Origin: an uncultured Lachnospiraceae bacterium
GTDB lineage: Bacteria > Bacillota > Clostridia > Lachnospirales > Lachnospiraceae
Assembly (NCBI GenBank): GCA_947626745.1
Contig: CANQTF010000007.1
Span: 1 to 64,000, forward strand
Direction: 5' to 3'
DNA length: 64,000 bases
Position 1 is the first letter of the stretch. Every line of letters starts with the position of its first letter. The notes beneath the pieces were generated by a model. That model was not told the origin of the DNA and made no database searches. It saw only the letters and a program-made list of their open reading frames with translations. The position numbers and the translations under genes were made by a program. This document shows, piece after piece, positions 39,257-48,759 of this stretch.

Positions 39257-40327
39257 ATGAAGGCAAAGCGACAGGCGAATTTTGAACTTCTCAGGATCGT
39301 GGCGATGCTTATGATCATCGTCCTGCACTATCTGAACATGGGACAGATCTTCCTTCCTTACAGCGTGGACGCGTCGCTCAGAAACCATGTGGCGGGCCTG
39401 ATCGAGGCGTTCTGTATCGTGGGGGTGAACTGCTACGTGCTGATCAGCGGTTACTTTATGACGGAATCTGCGTGGAGACCGGCGCGGGTATTCTCACTGG
39501 CGGCGCAGGTCCTTTTTTATTCTCTGCTTGTCACGGCTGTTATGCTCGGCACGGGCGTAGTGCGGGCGGAGGAGCTGTCATATGAGTGGCTGCGGTATCT
39601 CTTCCCGCTGCAGAGCGAGCACTACTGGTTTGCGAGCCATTACCTCGTGCTGTATCTGCTCTCGCCGGTTCTGGCGGCGGGTGTGGAGAGACTGAGCCAA
39701 AAGACGCTGCGGAGCGTGATCGCGTTTCTCCTGCTCTTCTTTTCCGTGGCCAAGACGGTCATTCCCGCCGGGCTGGTGATGGATCACAACGGGTACGATT
39801 ACGGCTGGTTTGTCTGCCTGTTTTTGACGGGCGCCTATCTGCGCAGATACGGAACAGAGAAGCCGGAAGACGGGAAAAAGGGTCTCCTGCTCTATGCCGT
39901 CATGTGTCTGCTCGGCTGGGGGATCGCGGCGGTCTGCGGCGTCGTGGAGCGGCGGACAGGGACGCTTACCTATTATGGGAATGCCCCTTATACTTACAAC
40001 TACTTTACCGTATTTCTCGCCTCCGTGGGTCTGTTTTGCCTGTTTCGGCAGCTGCGTCTTAACGAGGGCAGGGCAGCCGCTTGGATTCGCAGACTGGCCT
40101 CCGGTACGTTCGGCGTCTATCTCCTGCATGCCCACAGCCTTGTCTTTCGCAGCTGGAGCGGTATTCCGGGCATGGAGAAAGTGCAGGGGACATGGCTTTT
40201 TCTGCCGCATATGATCGTCTGCACGGCGCTGATCTATGTTCTGGGTACGGCGGTGGATCTGGTGCGGGCCCGCCTGTTTGAAGCGGCCGCCGGAATGCTG
40301 CAAAGCAGGAAAAAGGCCGGGGAGTGA
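39257..40327 (+). CDS. Membrane acyltransferase family 3
   Basis: A 356-residue integral membrane protein with about ten segments. The N-terminus has the family pattern: F-E-L-L-R-I-V-A, then HYLN with the conserved His, and NCYVLISGYFM, similar to other acyltransferase-3 proteins. These O-acylate glycans across the membrane. It lies downstream of gtrA and 6 bp before a large membrane protein. The acyl group and target are unknown; acetyl is the usual one in the family. Confidence 0.88.
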   Translation: MKAKRQANFELLRIVAMLMIIVLHYLNMGQIFLPYSVDASLRNHVAGLIEAFCIVGVNCYVLISGYFMTESAWRPARVFSLAAQVLFYSLLVTAVMLGTGVVRAEELSYEWLRYLFPLQSEHYWFASHYLVLYLLSPVLAAGVERLSQKTLRSVIAFLLLFFSVAKTVIPAGLVMDHNGYDYGWFVCLFLTGAYLRRYGTEKPEDGKKGLLLYAVMCLLGWGIAAVCGVVERRTGTLTYYGNAPYTYNYFTVFLASVGLFCLFRQLRLNEGRAAAWIRRLASGTFGVYLLHAHSLVFRSWSGIPGMEKVQGTWLFLPHMIVCTALIYVLGTAVDLVRARLFEAAAGMLQSRKKAGE

Positions 40328-40333
40328 AAGAAA

Positions 40334-42244
40334 ATGGCACAGGATATGTACGGAACGCTGCGCAAGGCAAAAGGCGCTTACTTTCACAGCTATATAGAGA
40401 ACGGGCTGTTCATCATTCTGCTGGCGTTCTGGCCGCTGCTCCATATCGGGCAGGGGATAGACGTGGCGGACTCGACATACAGTCTCGGCAATTTTGCGTA
40501 TTTCACATCGGCAAAGGGAACGTGGCAGACCGCCACTTACCTGTCGAATGTATTGGGGCATCTCCTGATGAAGCTGCCGCAGGGCAATACTATGGCCGGC
40601 ATGAATCTCTATACCGGGCTCATCGTGTCTGCCACGGCGGTATGCTGTTATCTTGCGCTCAGACGAAAAATGTCCGCCGCGACCGCGTTCGCGGGGGAGA
40701 TGCTGGCCGTCAGCCTGTGCTGGTGTCCCACGGTGATCCTGTATCATTACCTGACATACTGTTTGATGCTGTTGGGGACGTGGCTCTTGTACTGCGGTTG
40801 TTTCCGGGAGGTCCGTGACAGGCGGCGCGGGCGGTATCTTCTGGCCGCGGGGATCTGTCTGGGCGCGAATATTGCGGTGCGTATGCCGAATGTGGTACAG
40901 GCGGCTTTTATCCTCGTGCTTTGGTACAGCGCCTTTTTGCGGAAGGAGACGCTGCGGGATACGGTGCGCGACACGCTGCGCTGTCTGGCAGGGTATGCGG
41001 CCGGCTTCGCGGTCCCCTTTGCGATGATCTGCGTGCAGTACGGCATCGGCGCATATCCGGCTATGGTAGACACGATGTTTGCCATGACGGATCAGGCGAC
41101 GGATTACAAGCCGGCCTCTATGGTGACGGGAATGCTTGGGGATTACGGACGGGGACTCTATTGGCTCGTCTTTGCCGCGGTCTGCATGGCGGGATCGTAC
41201 GCGGTGTGCGGGCTGTGCCGCGTACTTGCGGCGCGCAGGAGGCAGGGTCATGAGCCGCAGAAGGACGGCGGGAAATGTTATGTGGGAGCGGCCGCGCTCG
41301 CGTGTCTCTGCGCGTGGGCCGTGCTGATCCGTTTCTATTGGGGACGGGGCATGTTTCATTTCCGGTACTGGCATCACGATTACCGCAGCATCTACTGGTG
41401 GGCGGTATTCTTCCTGTTAGCGGGCATCGCGGGCGCGCTGTGGCTGCTCGCGGACCGTCAAAGTCCTGCGCAGGATAAGACGCTTGCCCTGATCGTGCTG
41501 TTACAGATATTTCTGACGCCGCTCGGAAGCAACAACGGGCTGATGCCGATCATCAACAATCTTTTTCTGGCCGCGCCTTTTACGCTGTGGTGCGGACAGC
41601 GCCTGTGGCGCAGGGCAAAGGAAGGTCCGCGCGGGGAAACGGCGCAGATGCCCGGTGAACGGATGGGGAGGCGGCTTTTATGTCTGCCGTGGCAGACCAT
41701 GCTGGCCGTGTTTGGCGTTATGCTTTGTATACAGAGCGTGGGGTTTCACTGTATCTTCGTCTTCGGAGACGGCGTGTGGGGAGAAAAAAGGGATACAGCG
41801 GCCACAGAGCCGGAGAAGGTGCGGGGCATCTATACCGGCCTTGAGAACGCCGCATGTCTGGAACAACTGTCGCTCTATATAAAAGAGGAAGGACAGGCCG
41901 GTCGGCGGGCGATCCTCTACGGGGAGATACCGGGGATCAGCTATCTTCTCGATCTGCCCTGCGCGATCTCCACCGCATGGCCGGATCTGGATTCCTACCG
42001 GACGGACACATTCCGCCGGGAGCTGGCGGACGCGGGAGCGCGCATGGACGAGGAGCGGCCGGTCGTGATCGTATCTTCCGGCGTGGCCGCGTACTATGAC
42101 GAGGACGCGGAGGCCTTTGCGCGGTTCGACGTAGATCCGGCGGCGTATGACGCCGACCCCAAGCTGCAGCTTTTGCGGCAGTTTTTGGTCAAATACGGGT
42201 ATGAGGAGACTTTTGTCAACGCGCGGTATGCGGTGTATGAGTGA
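40334..42244 (+). CDS. Large membrane protein, probable GT-C glycosyltransferase
   Basis: A 636-residue membrane protein with about 11 hydrophobic segments, then a soluble C-terminal domain of about 130 residues (from ~500). After the first segment the loop reads DVADSTYSLGN, with Asp residues where GT-C enzymes carry the catalytic acid. The tail of Trp, Asp and Tyr-rich soluble sequence resembles the periplasmic parts of such transferases. No exact family can be named. It lies between the acyltransferase and the RffA-like gene. Confidence 0.65.
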   Translation: MAQDMYGTLRKAKGAYFHSYIENGLFIILLAFWPLLHIGQGIDVADSTYSLGNFAYFTSAKGTWQTATYLSNVLGHLLMKLPQGNTMAGMNLYTGLIVSATAVCCYLALRRKMSAATAFAGEMLAVSLCWCPTVILYHYLTYCLMLLGTWLLYCGCFREVRDRRRGRYLLAAGICLGANIAVRMPNVVQAAFILVLWYSAFLRKETLRDTVRDTLRCLAGYAAGFAVPFAMICVQYGIGAYPAMVDTMFAMTDQATDYKPASMVTGMLGDYGRGLYWLVFAAVCMAGSYAVCGLCRVLAARRRQGHEPQKDGGKCYVGAAALACLCAWAVLIRFYWGRGMFHFRYWHHDYRSIYWWAVFFLLAGIAGALWLLADRQSPAQDKTLALIVLLQIFLTPLGSNNGLMPIINNLFLAAPFTLWCGQRLWRRAKEGPRGETAQMPGERMGRRLLCLPWQTMLAVFGVMLCIQSVGFHCIFVFGDGVWGEKRDTAATEPEKVRGIYTGLENAACLEQLSLYIKEEGQAGRRAILYGEIPGISYLLDLPCAISTAWPDLDSYRTDTFRRELADAGARMDEERPVVIVSSGVAAYYDEDAEAFARFDVDPAAYDADPKLQLLRQFLVKYGYEETFVNARYAVYE

Positions 42245-42342
42245 CAGCGCATCGTTGCCAATGCGGCGGCGTTGTGATAGAATTGACGCAGGATCGGCGG
42301 GTATCCGCAGGGAGAAGCATAGCGGCAGGGAGAGCGTGGACG

Positions 42343-43473
42343 ATGATCAATTTTAACGTACCGCCCTTTACGGGCAAAGAATTTGAATATATGCGGGAGG
42401 CCGTCGAAAATCAGAAGATATGCGGCGACGGCCCGTTTACAAAGAAATGCAGCGAGTGGATCGAAGAGCACACCGGCACGGCGAAATGTCTGCTCACGAC
42501 CTCCTGCACGCACGCCACGGAGCTGGCGGCCCTGCTTGCGGATATCAGGGAGGGCGACGAGGTGATCCTGCCGTCCTACACCTTCGTGTCCACGGCCGAC
42601 GCTTTCGTGTTGCGCGGGGCTACGGCCGTCTTTGTGGATATCAGGCCGGACACCATGAATATAGATGCGGATCTGATAGAGGATGCCGTCACGGAGCGCA
42701 CGAGAGTGATCGCGCCGGTGCATTACGCGGGCGTAGGCTGCGAGATGGATAAGATCATGGAGATCGCAAAGCGGCATGGCCTGATGGTGGTTGAAGATGC
42801 CGCGCAGGGTATCATGGCGTCCTATAAGGGAAAGCCGCTCGGCACGATCGGCGACTTCGGGTGCTTCAGCTTTCACGAGACGAAGAATGTCAGTATGGGA
42901 GAGGGCGGCGCGCTGCTCATACGGGATGAGAAGTATATAGAGAAGGCGGAGATCTTCCGCGAGAAAGGGACGGACAGGAGCAAGTACTTCCGCGGACAGG
43001 TGGACAAGTACCGCTGGCAGGACTACGGCTCGTCCTATCTTCCCAGCGATATGAACGCTGCCTATCTGTACGCACAGCTGGAACTGGCGGACAAGATCAC
43101 ACAGGCGCGGATGGACAGATGGCAGGAGTATCGGGAACTGCTCGCCCCGCTGGCTGAGGAGGGCAGGATCGAGCTGCCGCACATTCCCGCGGAATGTACG
43201 CACAATGCGCACATGTTCTACATCAAGACAAAGGACATGGAGGAGCGGGGCAGACTGATCGATTTCCTGAAACAGAGAGAGATCCTGTCGGTGTTTCACT
43301 ATGTGCCGCTGCACTCCGCACCTGCCGGACGCAGATACGGACGATTCCACGGGGAGGACAGATACACGACGAAAGAGAGCGAGAGACTGCTGCGTCTGCC
43401 GCTGTACTACGGGCTGACGGCGGATCAGACGGAGCATATTGCGGATCAGGTGAAAGCGTTCTATCGGCAGTAG
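42343..43473 (+). CDS. rffA: dTDP-4-amino-4,6-dideoxygalactose transaminase (RffA/WecE type)
   Basis: A 376-residue DegT-family PLP enzyme. Exactly WecE length and with its features: FNVPPFTGKEFEYM at the start, the phosphate-site TSCTHATELAALL, DVILPSYTFVSTAD-like EVILPSYTFVSTAD, VEDAAQGIMASYKG, and the PLP-Lys in SFHETKNVSMGEGGA. It aminates dTDP-4-keto-6-deoxyglucose to dTDP-Fuc4N. RmlA and RmlB, which supply the substrate, are not in the window. A GNAT two genes downstream could acetylate the product, as WecD does. Confidence 0.9.
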   Translation: MINFNVPPFTGKEFEYMREAVENQKICGDGPFTKKCSEWIEEHTGTAKCLLTTSCTHATELAALLADIREGDEVILPSYTFVSTADAFVLRGATAVFVDIRPDTMNIDADLIEDAVTERTRVIAPVHYAGVGCEMDKIMEIAKRHGLMVVEDAAQGIMASYKGKPLGTIGDFGCFSFHETKNVSMGEGGALLIRDEKYIEKAEIFREKGTDRSKYFRGQVDKYRWQDYGSSYLPSDMNAAYLYAQLELADKITQARMDRWQEYRELLAPLAEEGRIELPHIPAECTHNAHMFYIKTKDMEERGRLIDFLKQREILSVFHYVPLHSAPAGRRYGRFHGEDRYTTKESERLLRLPLYYGLTADQTEHIADQVKAFYRQ

Positions 43474-43498
43474 CGGGAGCGCGCAGAGGACATGGCGC

Positions 43499-45343
43499 AT
43501 GGGATGCAGCGTGAGGATCAAAAGATATGAAAACTGCATACTGACGCTGGCTGTCATGGCGGCAAATGTGCTTATCATGGCCGTATCGTTTGATTTCTAC
43601 TACGATCTGAACGACGATGTCCTGATGCACGATATCATGGCGGGGATCTACACCGGCACGCCGGACGGTCATAATATGCAGACGCTCTATCCGCTGGGCG
43701 CGCTGATCGCGCTGTGCTACAGGGTATGCGGGTCGTTCCCGTGGTACGGCGCGTTTTTGTGCCTGTGCCAGTTTGGCAGTCTCTTTCTGGCCGGCGTGAG
43801 GCTGTGCAGTCTGTGTGACGGCGGTGAGGCGGCGCATACCGGAGGCGGCAGAGCGCTTGCGGCCAAGCTGCTGCGTCTGCTGCTCTTGTCGCTCTTTCAG
43901 TGGGGGATATGGCTAAGCCACCTCGTCAATGTGCAGTATACGGTCACCTGTGCGATGTTGTCGGCCGCCGCGGTCTTTTGGTTTGTGACCACGCCGGACG
44001 GATTGAACGCACAACAATTTGTTGTAAAAAATATCCCGGCGATCGTTCTGGCAGTCACTGCCTATATGCTGCGGTCGGAGATGTTCCTGCTGACGTTCCC
44101 GTTTGTCTGTCTTGCCGGTCTGTACCGGTTTTCGTCGGAAAAGAAGATCTTCACCGCTCAGAATCTGATCCGGTGTGGTTCGGTGCTGGGCGCCGTCCTT
44201 GCCGGAATGCTGGTCTGCGGCGTCGTGGACGGGGCGGCATACGGCAGCGAGGCATGGCGCGATTTCAGGCAGTTCTTTGACGCGCGGACGACGGTCTACG
44301 ACTTCTATCCGGAGCTGATCACCGAGGACAGGTACGGCGGGGATCTGACGGCGCTCGGCGTGACGCCGGTGCAGCAGCGTCTGCTGAGAAACTATGATTT
44401 CGGGCTGGACGATGCGATCGACAGCGATCTGCTCGGCAGGACCGCGGCTTATGCCGAGGAAGCGCTGGGAGGCGCAAGGGATTGGACGGCCATTGCCCGC
44501 CGCAGGATCTACGAATATCTGTACCGCACGACGCACAGAGACGACGCGCCGTACAATGTGGCCGTCCTGTGGGCGTATGCGGCGGTGGCTGCCGCGGGCC
44601 TTCTGCAGTACCGGAAGGATAGGGCGGCTGCGGACGTGCGGCGCGCGGCGCAGCGGTATGGTTTCGTGTGGCAGCTCGCACTACTGGCCATTGTGCGGAG
44701 CGCCCTGTGGCTGTTTATCCTATTTCGGGGACGTGCCCCGGAGCGGATCACCCACTCTCTCTATCTGGTGGAATTTGCCCTGCTCGCCGCTCTGTTCGTG
44801 CGTATGTGCGGCGGCTTTCATGGAGACAAAACGGGTCCGAAAAGAGGTGTGCTGCGCGGCATGACGGCGCTTTTCGGGCTTGCCGCGGCGGCCGGTCTGG
44901 CCGGCGGCATACGGGATCTGCGGGCGGATCAGGCATGGCGCGCGCAGGTCAACGCAGACCGATATGCGATAGATGCTTACTGCAGGGAACACGTGGAAAA
45001 CTTTTATTTTGAGGACGTGTATTCCACGGTGCTCTTTTCAAAGCGCATGTTTGAAAAGACGGATCCCGTCTGCGCCAATTACGATATTCTGGGCGGCTGG
45101 CTGTGCAAGAGCCCGCTCTATTATGAGAAGCTCGCGCATTACGGGCTGGATTCTGCGGACGTGGCTCTGCTGACACGGGACGACGTGTATCTGATCATAT
45201 CCCGCAGTGAGTCGGAGCGCGGCAGTATCGGCGATATCACGGATCACTACCGGGCGCAGGGTATCGAGGCGGCGGCGGAGCAGACGGACGCGATCGGCGA
45301 CCGGTATATGGTCTGGAGATTTGCGGAAGCGGAGAAGAAATGA
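43499..45343 (+). CDS. Large membrane protein, possible GT-C transferase
   Basis: A 614-residue integral membrane protein with about 11 segments and a soluble C-terminal ~150 residues. The first external loop is acidic and conserved-looking (YDLNDDVLMHDI, then GTPDGHNMQTLYPLG), with Asp residues expected of a GT-C active site. The N-terminal part resembles membrane proteins common in clostridial capsule loci (possibly DUF6056-like). The stop overlaps the GNAT start by 4 bp, so translation is coupled. Confidence 0.62.
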   Translation: MGCSVRIKRYENCILTLAVMAANVLIMAVSFDFYYDLNDDVLMHDIMAGIYTGTPDGHNMQTLYPLGALIALCYRVCGSFPWYGAFLCLCQFGSLFLAGVRLCSLCDGGEAAHTGGGRALAAKLLRLLLLSLFQWGIWLSHLVNVQYTVTCAMLSAAAVFWFVTTPDGLNAQQFVVKNIPAIVLAVTAYMLRSEMFLLTFPFVCLAGLYRFSSEKKIFTAQNLIRCGSVLGAVLAGMLVCGVVDGAAYGSEAWRDFRQFFDARTTVYDFYPELITEDRYGGDLTALGVTPVQQRLLRNYDFGLDDAIDSDLLGRTAAYAEEALGGARDWTAIARRRIYEYLYRTTHRDDAPYNVAVLWAYAAVAAAGLLQYRKDRAAADVRRAAQRYGFVWQLALLAIVRSALWLFILFRGRAPERITHSLYLVEFALLAALFVRMCGGFHGDKTGPKRGVLRGMTALFGLAAAAGLAGGIRDLRADQAWRAQVNADRYAIDAYCREHVENFYFEDVYSTVLFSKRMFEKTDPVCANYDILGGWLCKSPLYYEKLAHYGLDSADVALLTRDDVYLIISRSESERGSIGDITDHYRAQGIEAAAEQTDAIGDRYMVWRFAEAEKK

Positions 45344-45906
45344 GCGTGGCGGAGAAGAGGACGGTTCATTTGCGTCTGATGACGGCGGAAGATACGGAGC
45401 GGATCGTCACATGGCGCAATCGTGACTTTGTGAGAAAAAATTTCATTTATCAGGAACTTTTTACGGCAGAAGGGCATCGGGCATGGATCCGGGATCAGGT
45501 AGAGCCGGGGCATGTGGTGCAGTTTATCATCGTCCTGTCTGACGGCAGGGAGATCGGCAGCGTCTACTTTCGCGATATCTGCAGGGAAGACGGGACGGCG
45601 GAATACGGTATCTTCATCGGAGAGGAGGATGCTGTCGGCCGCGGATACGGCACGGCGGCCGCCGTGGAGGCATTGGAGTACGCTTTTACGCGGCTCGGGC
45701 TGGAGCGGATCTTTCTGCGGTTTCTGGCGGACAATATCGGCGCGCGGAAAAGTTATGAGCGCGCGGGCTTTCGCATGACGCGGCGCAGGGAGACGGTGTC
45801 CACCATGCAGGGCGAACGGGAAGTGAGGTTTATGGAGATCGATCGGAAAACGTGGGAGGCACAGGCGGGAAGCCGTGTGCTCCGGAATGGAGAACGCTAT
45901 GAGTAA
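45340..45906 (+). CDS. GNAT N-acetyltransferase (PseH- or WecD-like)
   Basis: A 188-residue GNAT enzyme. Visible: LRLMTAEDTERIVTWRN with the W-R-N typical of PseH-like and RimJ-like acetyltransferases, an IGSVYFRD strand, the acetyl-CoA loop in DAVGRGYGTAA (R-G-x-G-T/A-A), and DNIGARKSYERAGF near the end. In the window it is the only GNAT, while two pathways need one: pseudaminic acid (PseH, on the PseC product) and Fuc4NAc (WecD, on the RffA product). Its position two genes after rffA favours the latter; the motif pattern suits both. Confidence 0.8.
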   Translation: MSVAEKRTVHLRLMTAEDTERIVTWRNRDFVRKNFIYQELFTAEGHRAWIRDQVEPGHVVQFIIVLSDGREIGSVYFRDICREDGTAEYGIFIGEEDAVGRGYGTAAAVEALEYAFTRLGLERIFLRFLADNIGARKSYERAGFRMTRRRETVSTMQGEREVRFMEIDRKTWEAQAGSRVLRNGERYE

Positions 45907-46873
45907 ACTGGTCAGTTTTGTGATACCCTGTTACCGTTCGGCACAGACGATCGGCAGGGTCGTGGAGGAGATCGATGCGGCGATGGGCGGACTGCCCGCA
46001 TATGACTATGAGATCGTGCTCGTGAACGACGGCTCGCCGGACGACACATTTGATGTGATCCGCGAACTCTGCCGGGAGCGCAGGGATATCTGCGGCATCA
46101 ATCTGGCGAGGAATTTCGGGCAGCACGCGGCGCTCATGGCCGGCTTCCGCCATATCCGCGGCGATGTGGCGGTCTGTCTGGACGACGACGGGCAGACGCC
46201 TGCGTCCGAGGTGGGAAAACTGCTTCAAAGGATCGAGGAAGGATATGATGTAGTCTATGCGAAATACGCGCAGAAACGGCACTCGGGGTTTCGCAATCTC
46301 GGCAGCAGGATCAACGAGCTGATGGTGCGCGTGATGCTGGGCAAACCGAAGGATCTGTACCTGTCCAGTTATTTTGCCGCAAAAAGGTTCGTGGTGGACG
46401 AGATGACGCGCTACAGCAATCCGTACCCCTATGTGATCGGTCTTGTGCTGCGCACGACGAAACGTGTGGCCAACGTGGAGGTGACGCACAGGGAGCGGGA
46501 GATCGGAGCTTCGGGCTACACGCTTGGCAAGCTGCTCGCGCTGTGGTTTAACGGTTTTACCGCTTTCAGCATCAAGCCGCTCAGGATCGCCACGACGATA
46601 GGAACGCTGACCGCCTGTGCGGGTCTTATGTACGGCGTCTATACGGTCATCAAGAAGTTCCTGAATCCCAATGTGCCTATGGGCTTCAGCGCGCTGATGG
46701 CGGCGGTCGTTTTTCTGGGAGGCATGATCATGCTGATGCTCGGGCTGATCGGCGAGTATATCGGCAGGATCTATATTTCCCTCAACAATTCGCCGCAGTA
46801 TGTGATACGGGAATGCGTCAATGCGGGTCTTGACGGGGGACAAGCGGACGCGGAGAGTACAAAAGGAACATGA
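45899..46873 (+). CDS. ArnC/GtrB-like polyprenyl-phosphate glycosyltransferase (GT2)
   Basis: A 324-residue GT2 enzyme: VSFVIPCYRSA, LVNDGSPDDT, NLARNFGQHAAL, and LDDDGQTP as the metal site, then R-E-x-G-x-S-G-Y-like REREIGASGYT before two C-terminal membrane segments (about 235-290). These features match ArnC/GtrB enzymes that load a sugar onto undecaprenyl phosphate. It overlaps the end of the GNAT gene by 8 bp and the next gene by 4 bp. ATG 45899 follows GGAGAACG. It follows the RffA and GNAT genes, so Fuc4N(Ac) is a plausible sugar. Confidence 0.88.
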   Translation: MSKLVSFVIPCYRSAQTIGRVVEEIDAAMGGLPAYDYEIVLVNDGSPDDTFDVIRELCRERRDICGINLARNFGQHAALMAGFRHIRGDVAVCLDDDGQTPASEVGKLLQRIEEGYDVVYAKYAQKRHSGFRNLGSRINELMVRVMLGKPKDLYLSSYFAAKRFVVDEMTRYSNPYPYVIGLVLRTTKRVANVEVTHREREIGASGYTLGKLLALWFNGFTAFSIKPLRIATTIGTLTACAGLMYGVYTVIKKFLNPNVPMGFSALMAAVVFLGGMIMLMLGLIGEYIGRIYISLNNSPQYVIRECVNAGLDGGQADAESTKGT

Positions 46874-48681
46874 ACGACAACGAATTCAGGATAAGAGTGA
46901 AACTGAATATGGTTTCTTTTTTCATTGCGACGGCGGGAACGCTCTGCTTTCCGCAGGTGTTGAATCTTAAGGAGAATGCGCTCGGCTTTACGAACAGCAT
47001 TTTTTCCGTATTTGTGTGGCTGCTGTGCCTGTACGCGGTGAACTGGTCTCTGCGGACCATAGACCTGCATGACCGGCGAGGCTGGACGATCGCGGCGGTC
47101 TTCTCTTTTCTGTTCACCGTGGCGATGCTGTTTGGCGTCCGTCTGGAGGCGGAGGGGAATGTGGACTTCAAGGACATCCGGCTGTGGATATCTTTGCCGG
47201 TCCTGACCTGTCTTTTCACGATATTGATACGGAAATTCTGGAATTTTCTCGACGGTATGGAGATCAGAAAAAAAGCGATCGCGGAGCATGTCAGGATCCC
47301 TGCCTCACCGGCCAAAACAGCCCGGTACGCGAATATCCTGACCTTTTTTTTCATGATCCTGTGCTGGATCCCGGTGTTCCTTGCCGTGTACCCCGGATTT
47401 TTTGTCTATGACGCGCAGGACGAGTGGGTGCAGGTGGCGGCCAGATCGTTCAACACGCACCACCCGCTGGTCCATGTGCTCCTGCTCGGCGGCATCGTGT
47501 GCGCCGTGCATAAATACACGGACTCCTACAATCTGGGTATTGCGTGTTACATGATCGTGCAGATGGTGATCGTATCGGGCAGCTTTACTTACCTGCTCTC
47601 CTTTATGCGGCGCAAACAGGTCGCCAAAGGCATTCGGCTTTTCTCGCTGCTCTATTATGCCTTTTTCCCGGTCATCGTGATGTTTACGCTCTGTTCCGCC
47701 AAGGATACGATCTTTACGGCGGCCCTGTTGCTGCTTCTTTTGTCGCTTTTGGACATGGGGAGCGATGCCGGGACATTTTTTGCGTCCGGCAAAAAGCAGT
47801 TCTTTTTTGCTGCCTGTGCGGTGGCGATGATGCTTTTTCGCAGGAACGGCGTCTATGCCTTCGCGGTCATGATCCCCATACTGTTATACTGCCACCGTAC
47901 CCATATCAAAAGGCTGTGTCTGCTGTGCGCGGCAATCTTTCTCACATATTTTCTGATCAACGGCGGCCTTGCCGCAGCGCTTCACGCCGCACACGGCGAG
48001 AATCAGGAGATCCTCACCGTGCCGATCCAGCAGTTGGCGAGGACCTATAAATTCAACAGGGATACGTTCACGCAGGAAGATATCGACATGCTTCACGAGG
48101 TCCTGCCGGAAGAGGCGCTGGTCCTGTACAATCCGAAGCTGTCGGATCCCGTCAAGGTGCAGTTCAGAAATGAGGCGTTTGTCGCGGACAGATCCAAGTA
48201 TATGGGGCTTTGGCTGCGGATCGGCCTGAAGAAGCCCTTGTCCTACCTTAACGCATGGCTTGTCAATTCCTACGGCTTCTGGTATCCGGATACGGTCATA
48301 GACGTCTATTCGGGGAATACGGTGTTTACGTTTACTTACGAGGACAGTTCCTATTTCGGTTATGAGGTGGAAGCGCCGGGCTTCCGGGACAGCAAGATAC
48401 CGTGGCTCGACGAGGCGTACAGGAAGCTGGCGCTGGAAATATCGCAGGAGAAGATACCGATCTGGTCCATGCTCTATTCGCCCGGCGGGATATTCTGGGG
48501 GATCGCGTTTGTGTACGCCTATGTGCTGTACCGCAGGAAATATCATCTGATGATCCCGTATCTGATGGTGCTGCTCGTCTGGCTGACGGTGCTGCTTGGG
48601 CCGACCTATCTGCCGCGCTATGTGCTGATCTTCTGGTTTGGCATGCCGCTTTTTGCGGCGATGCTGGCGGAGGAGATCTAG
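46870..48681 (+). CDS. DUF6020-like membrane protein
   Basis: A 603-residue integral membrane protein with about 12-13 segments. The loop at about residues 175-215 reads YPGFFVYDAQDEWVQ and then FNTHHPLVHVLLL, an acidic plus His-Pro block that resembles the DUF6020 family of clostridial glycan loci and the H-P-P motif of GT-C enzymes. It directly follows, with a 4-bp overlap, the ArnC/GtrB-like gene that could make its lipid-linked donor. Assignment as a GT-C glycosyltransferase is inferred. Confidence 0.68.
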   Translation: MNDNEFRIRVKLNMVSFFIATAGTLCFPQVLNLKENALGFTNSIFSVFVWLLCLYAVNWSLRTIDLHDRRGWTIAAVFSFLFTVAMLFGVRLEAEGNVDFKDIRLWISLPVLTCLFTILIRKFWNFLDGMEIRKKAIAEHVRIPASPAKTARYANILTFFFMILCWIPVFLAVYPGFFVYDAQDEWVQVAARSFNTHHPLVHVLLLGGIVCAVHKYTDSYNLGIACYMIVQMVIVSGSFTYLLSFMRRKQVAKGIRLFSLLYYAFFPVIVMFTLCSAKDTIFTAALLLLLLSLLDMGSDAGTFFASGKKQFFFAACAVAMMLFRRNGVYAFAVMIPILLYCHRTHIKRLCLLCAAIFLTYFLINGGLAAALHAAHGENQEILTVPIQQLARTYKFNRDTFTQEDIDMLHEVLPEEALVLYNPKLSDPVKVQFRNEAFVADRSKYMGLWLRIGLKKPLSYLNAWLVNSYGFWYPDTVIDVYSGNTVFTFTYEDSSYFGYEVEAPGFRDSKIPWLDEAYRKLALEISQEKIPIWSMLYSPGGIFWGIAFVYAYVLYRRKYHLMIPYLMVLLVWLTVLLGPTYLPRYVLIFWFGMPLFAAMLAEEI

Positions 48682-48695
48682 CGGCGGGAGAATGT

Positions 48696-48724
48696 TTGTA
48701 AAATTTGACTATCCGTGATATACT
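48696..48724 (+). promoter_or_regulatory. Promoter of the 48.8-64 kb operon
   Basis: TTGTAA (48696-48701) and TATACT (48719-48724) are separated by 17 bp and the -10 has an upstream TGA (extended). The O-antigen ligase-like gene starts 36 bp after the -10. Confidence 0.55.
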
Positions 48725-48759
48725 AGGCTGTAAAAGGATTTTTCCGGCAAGGTGGGGAA

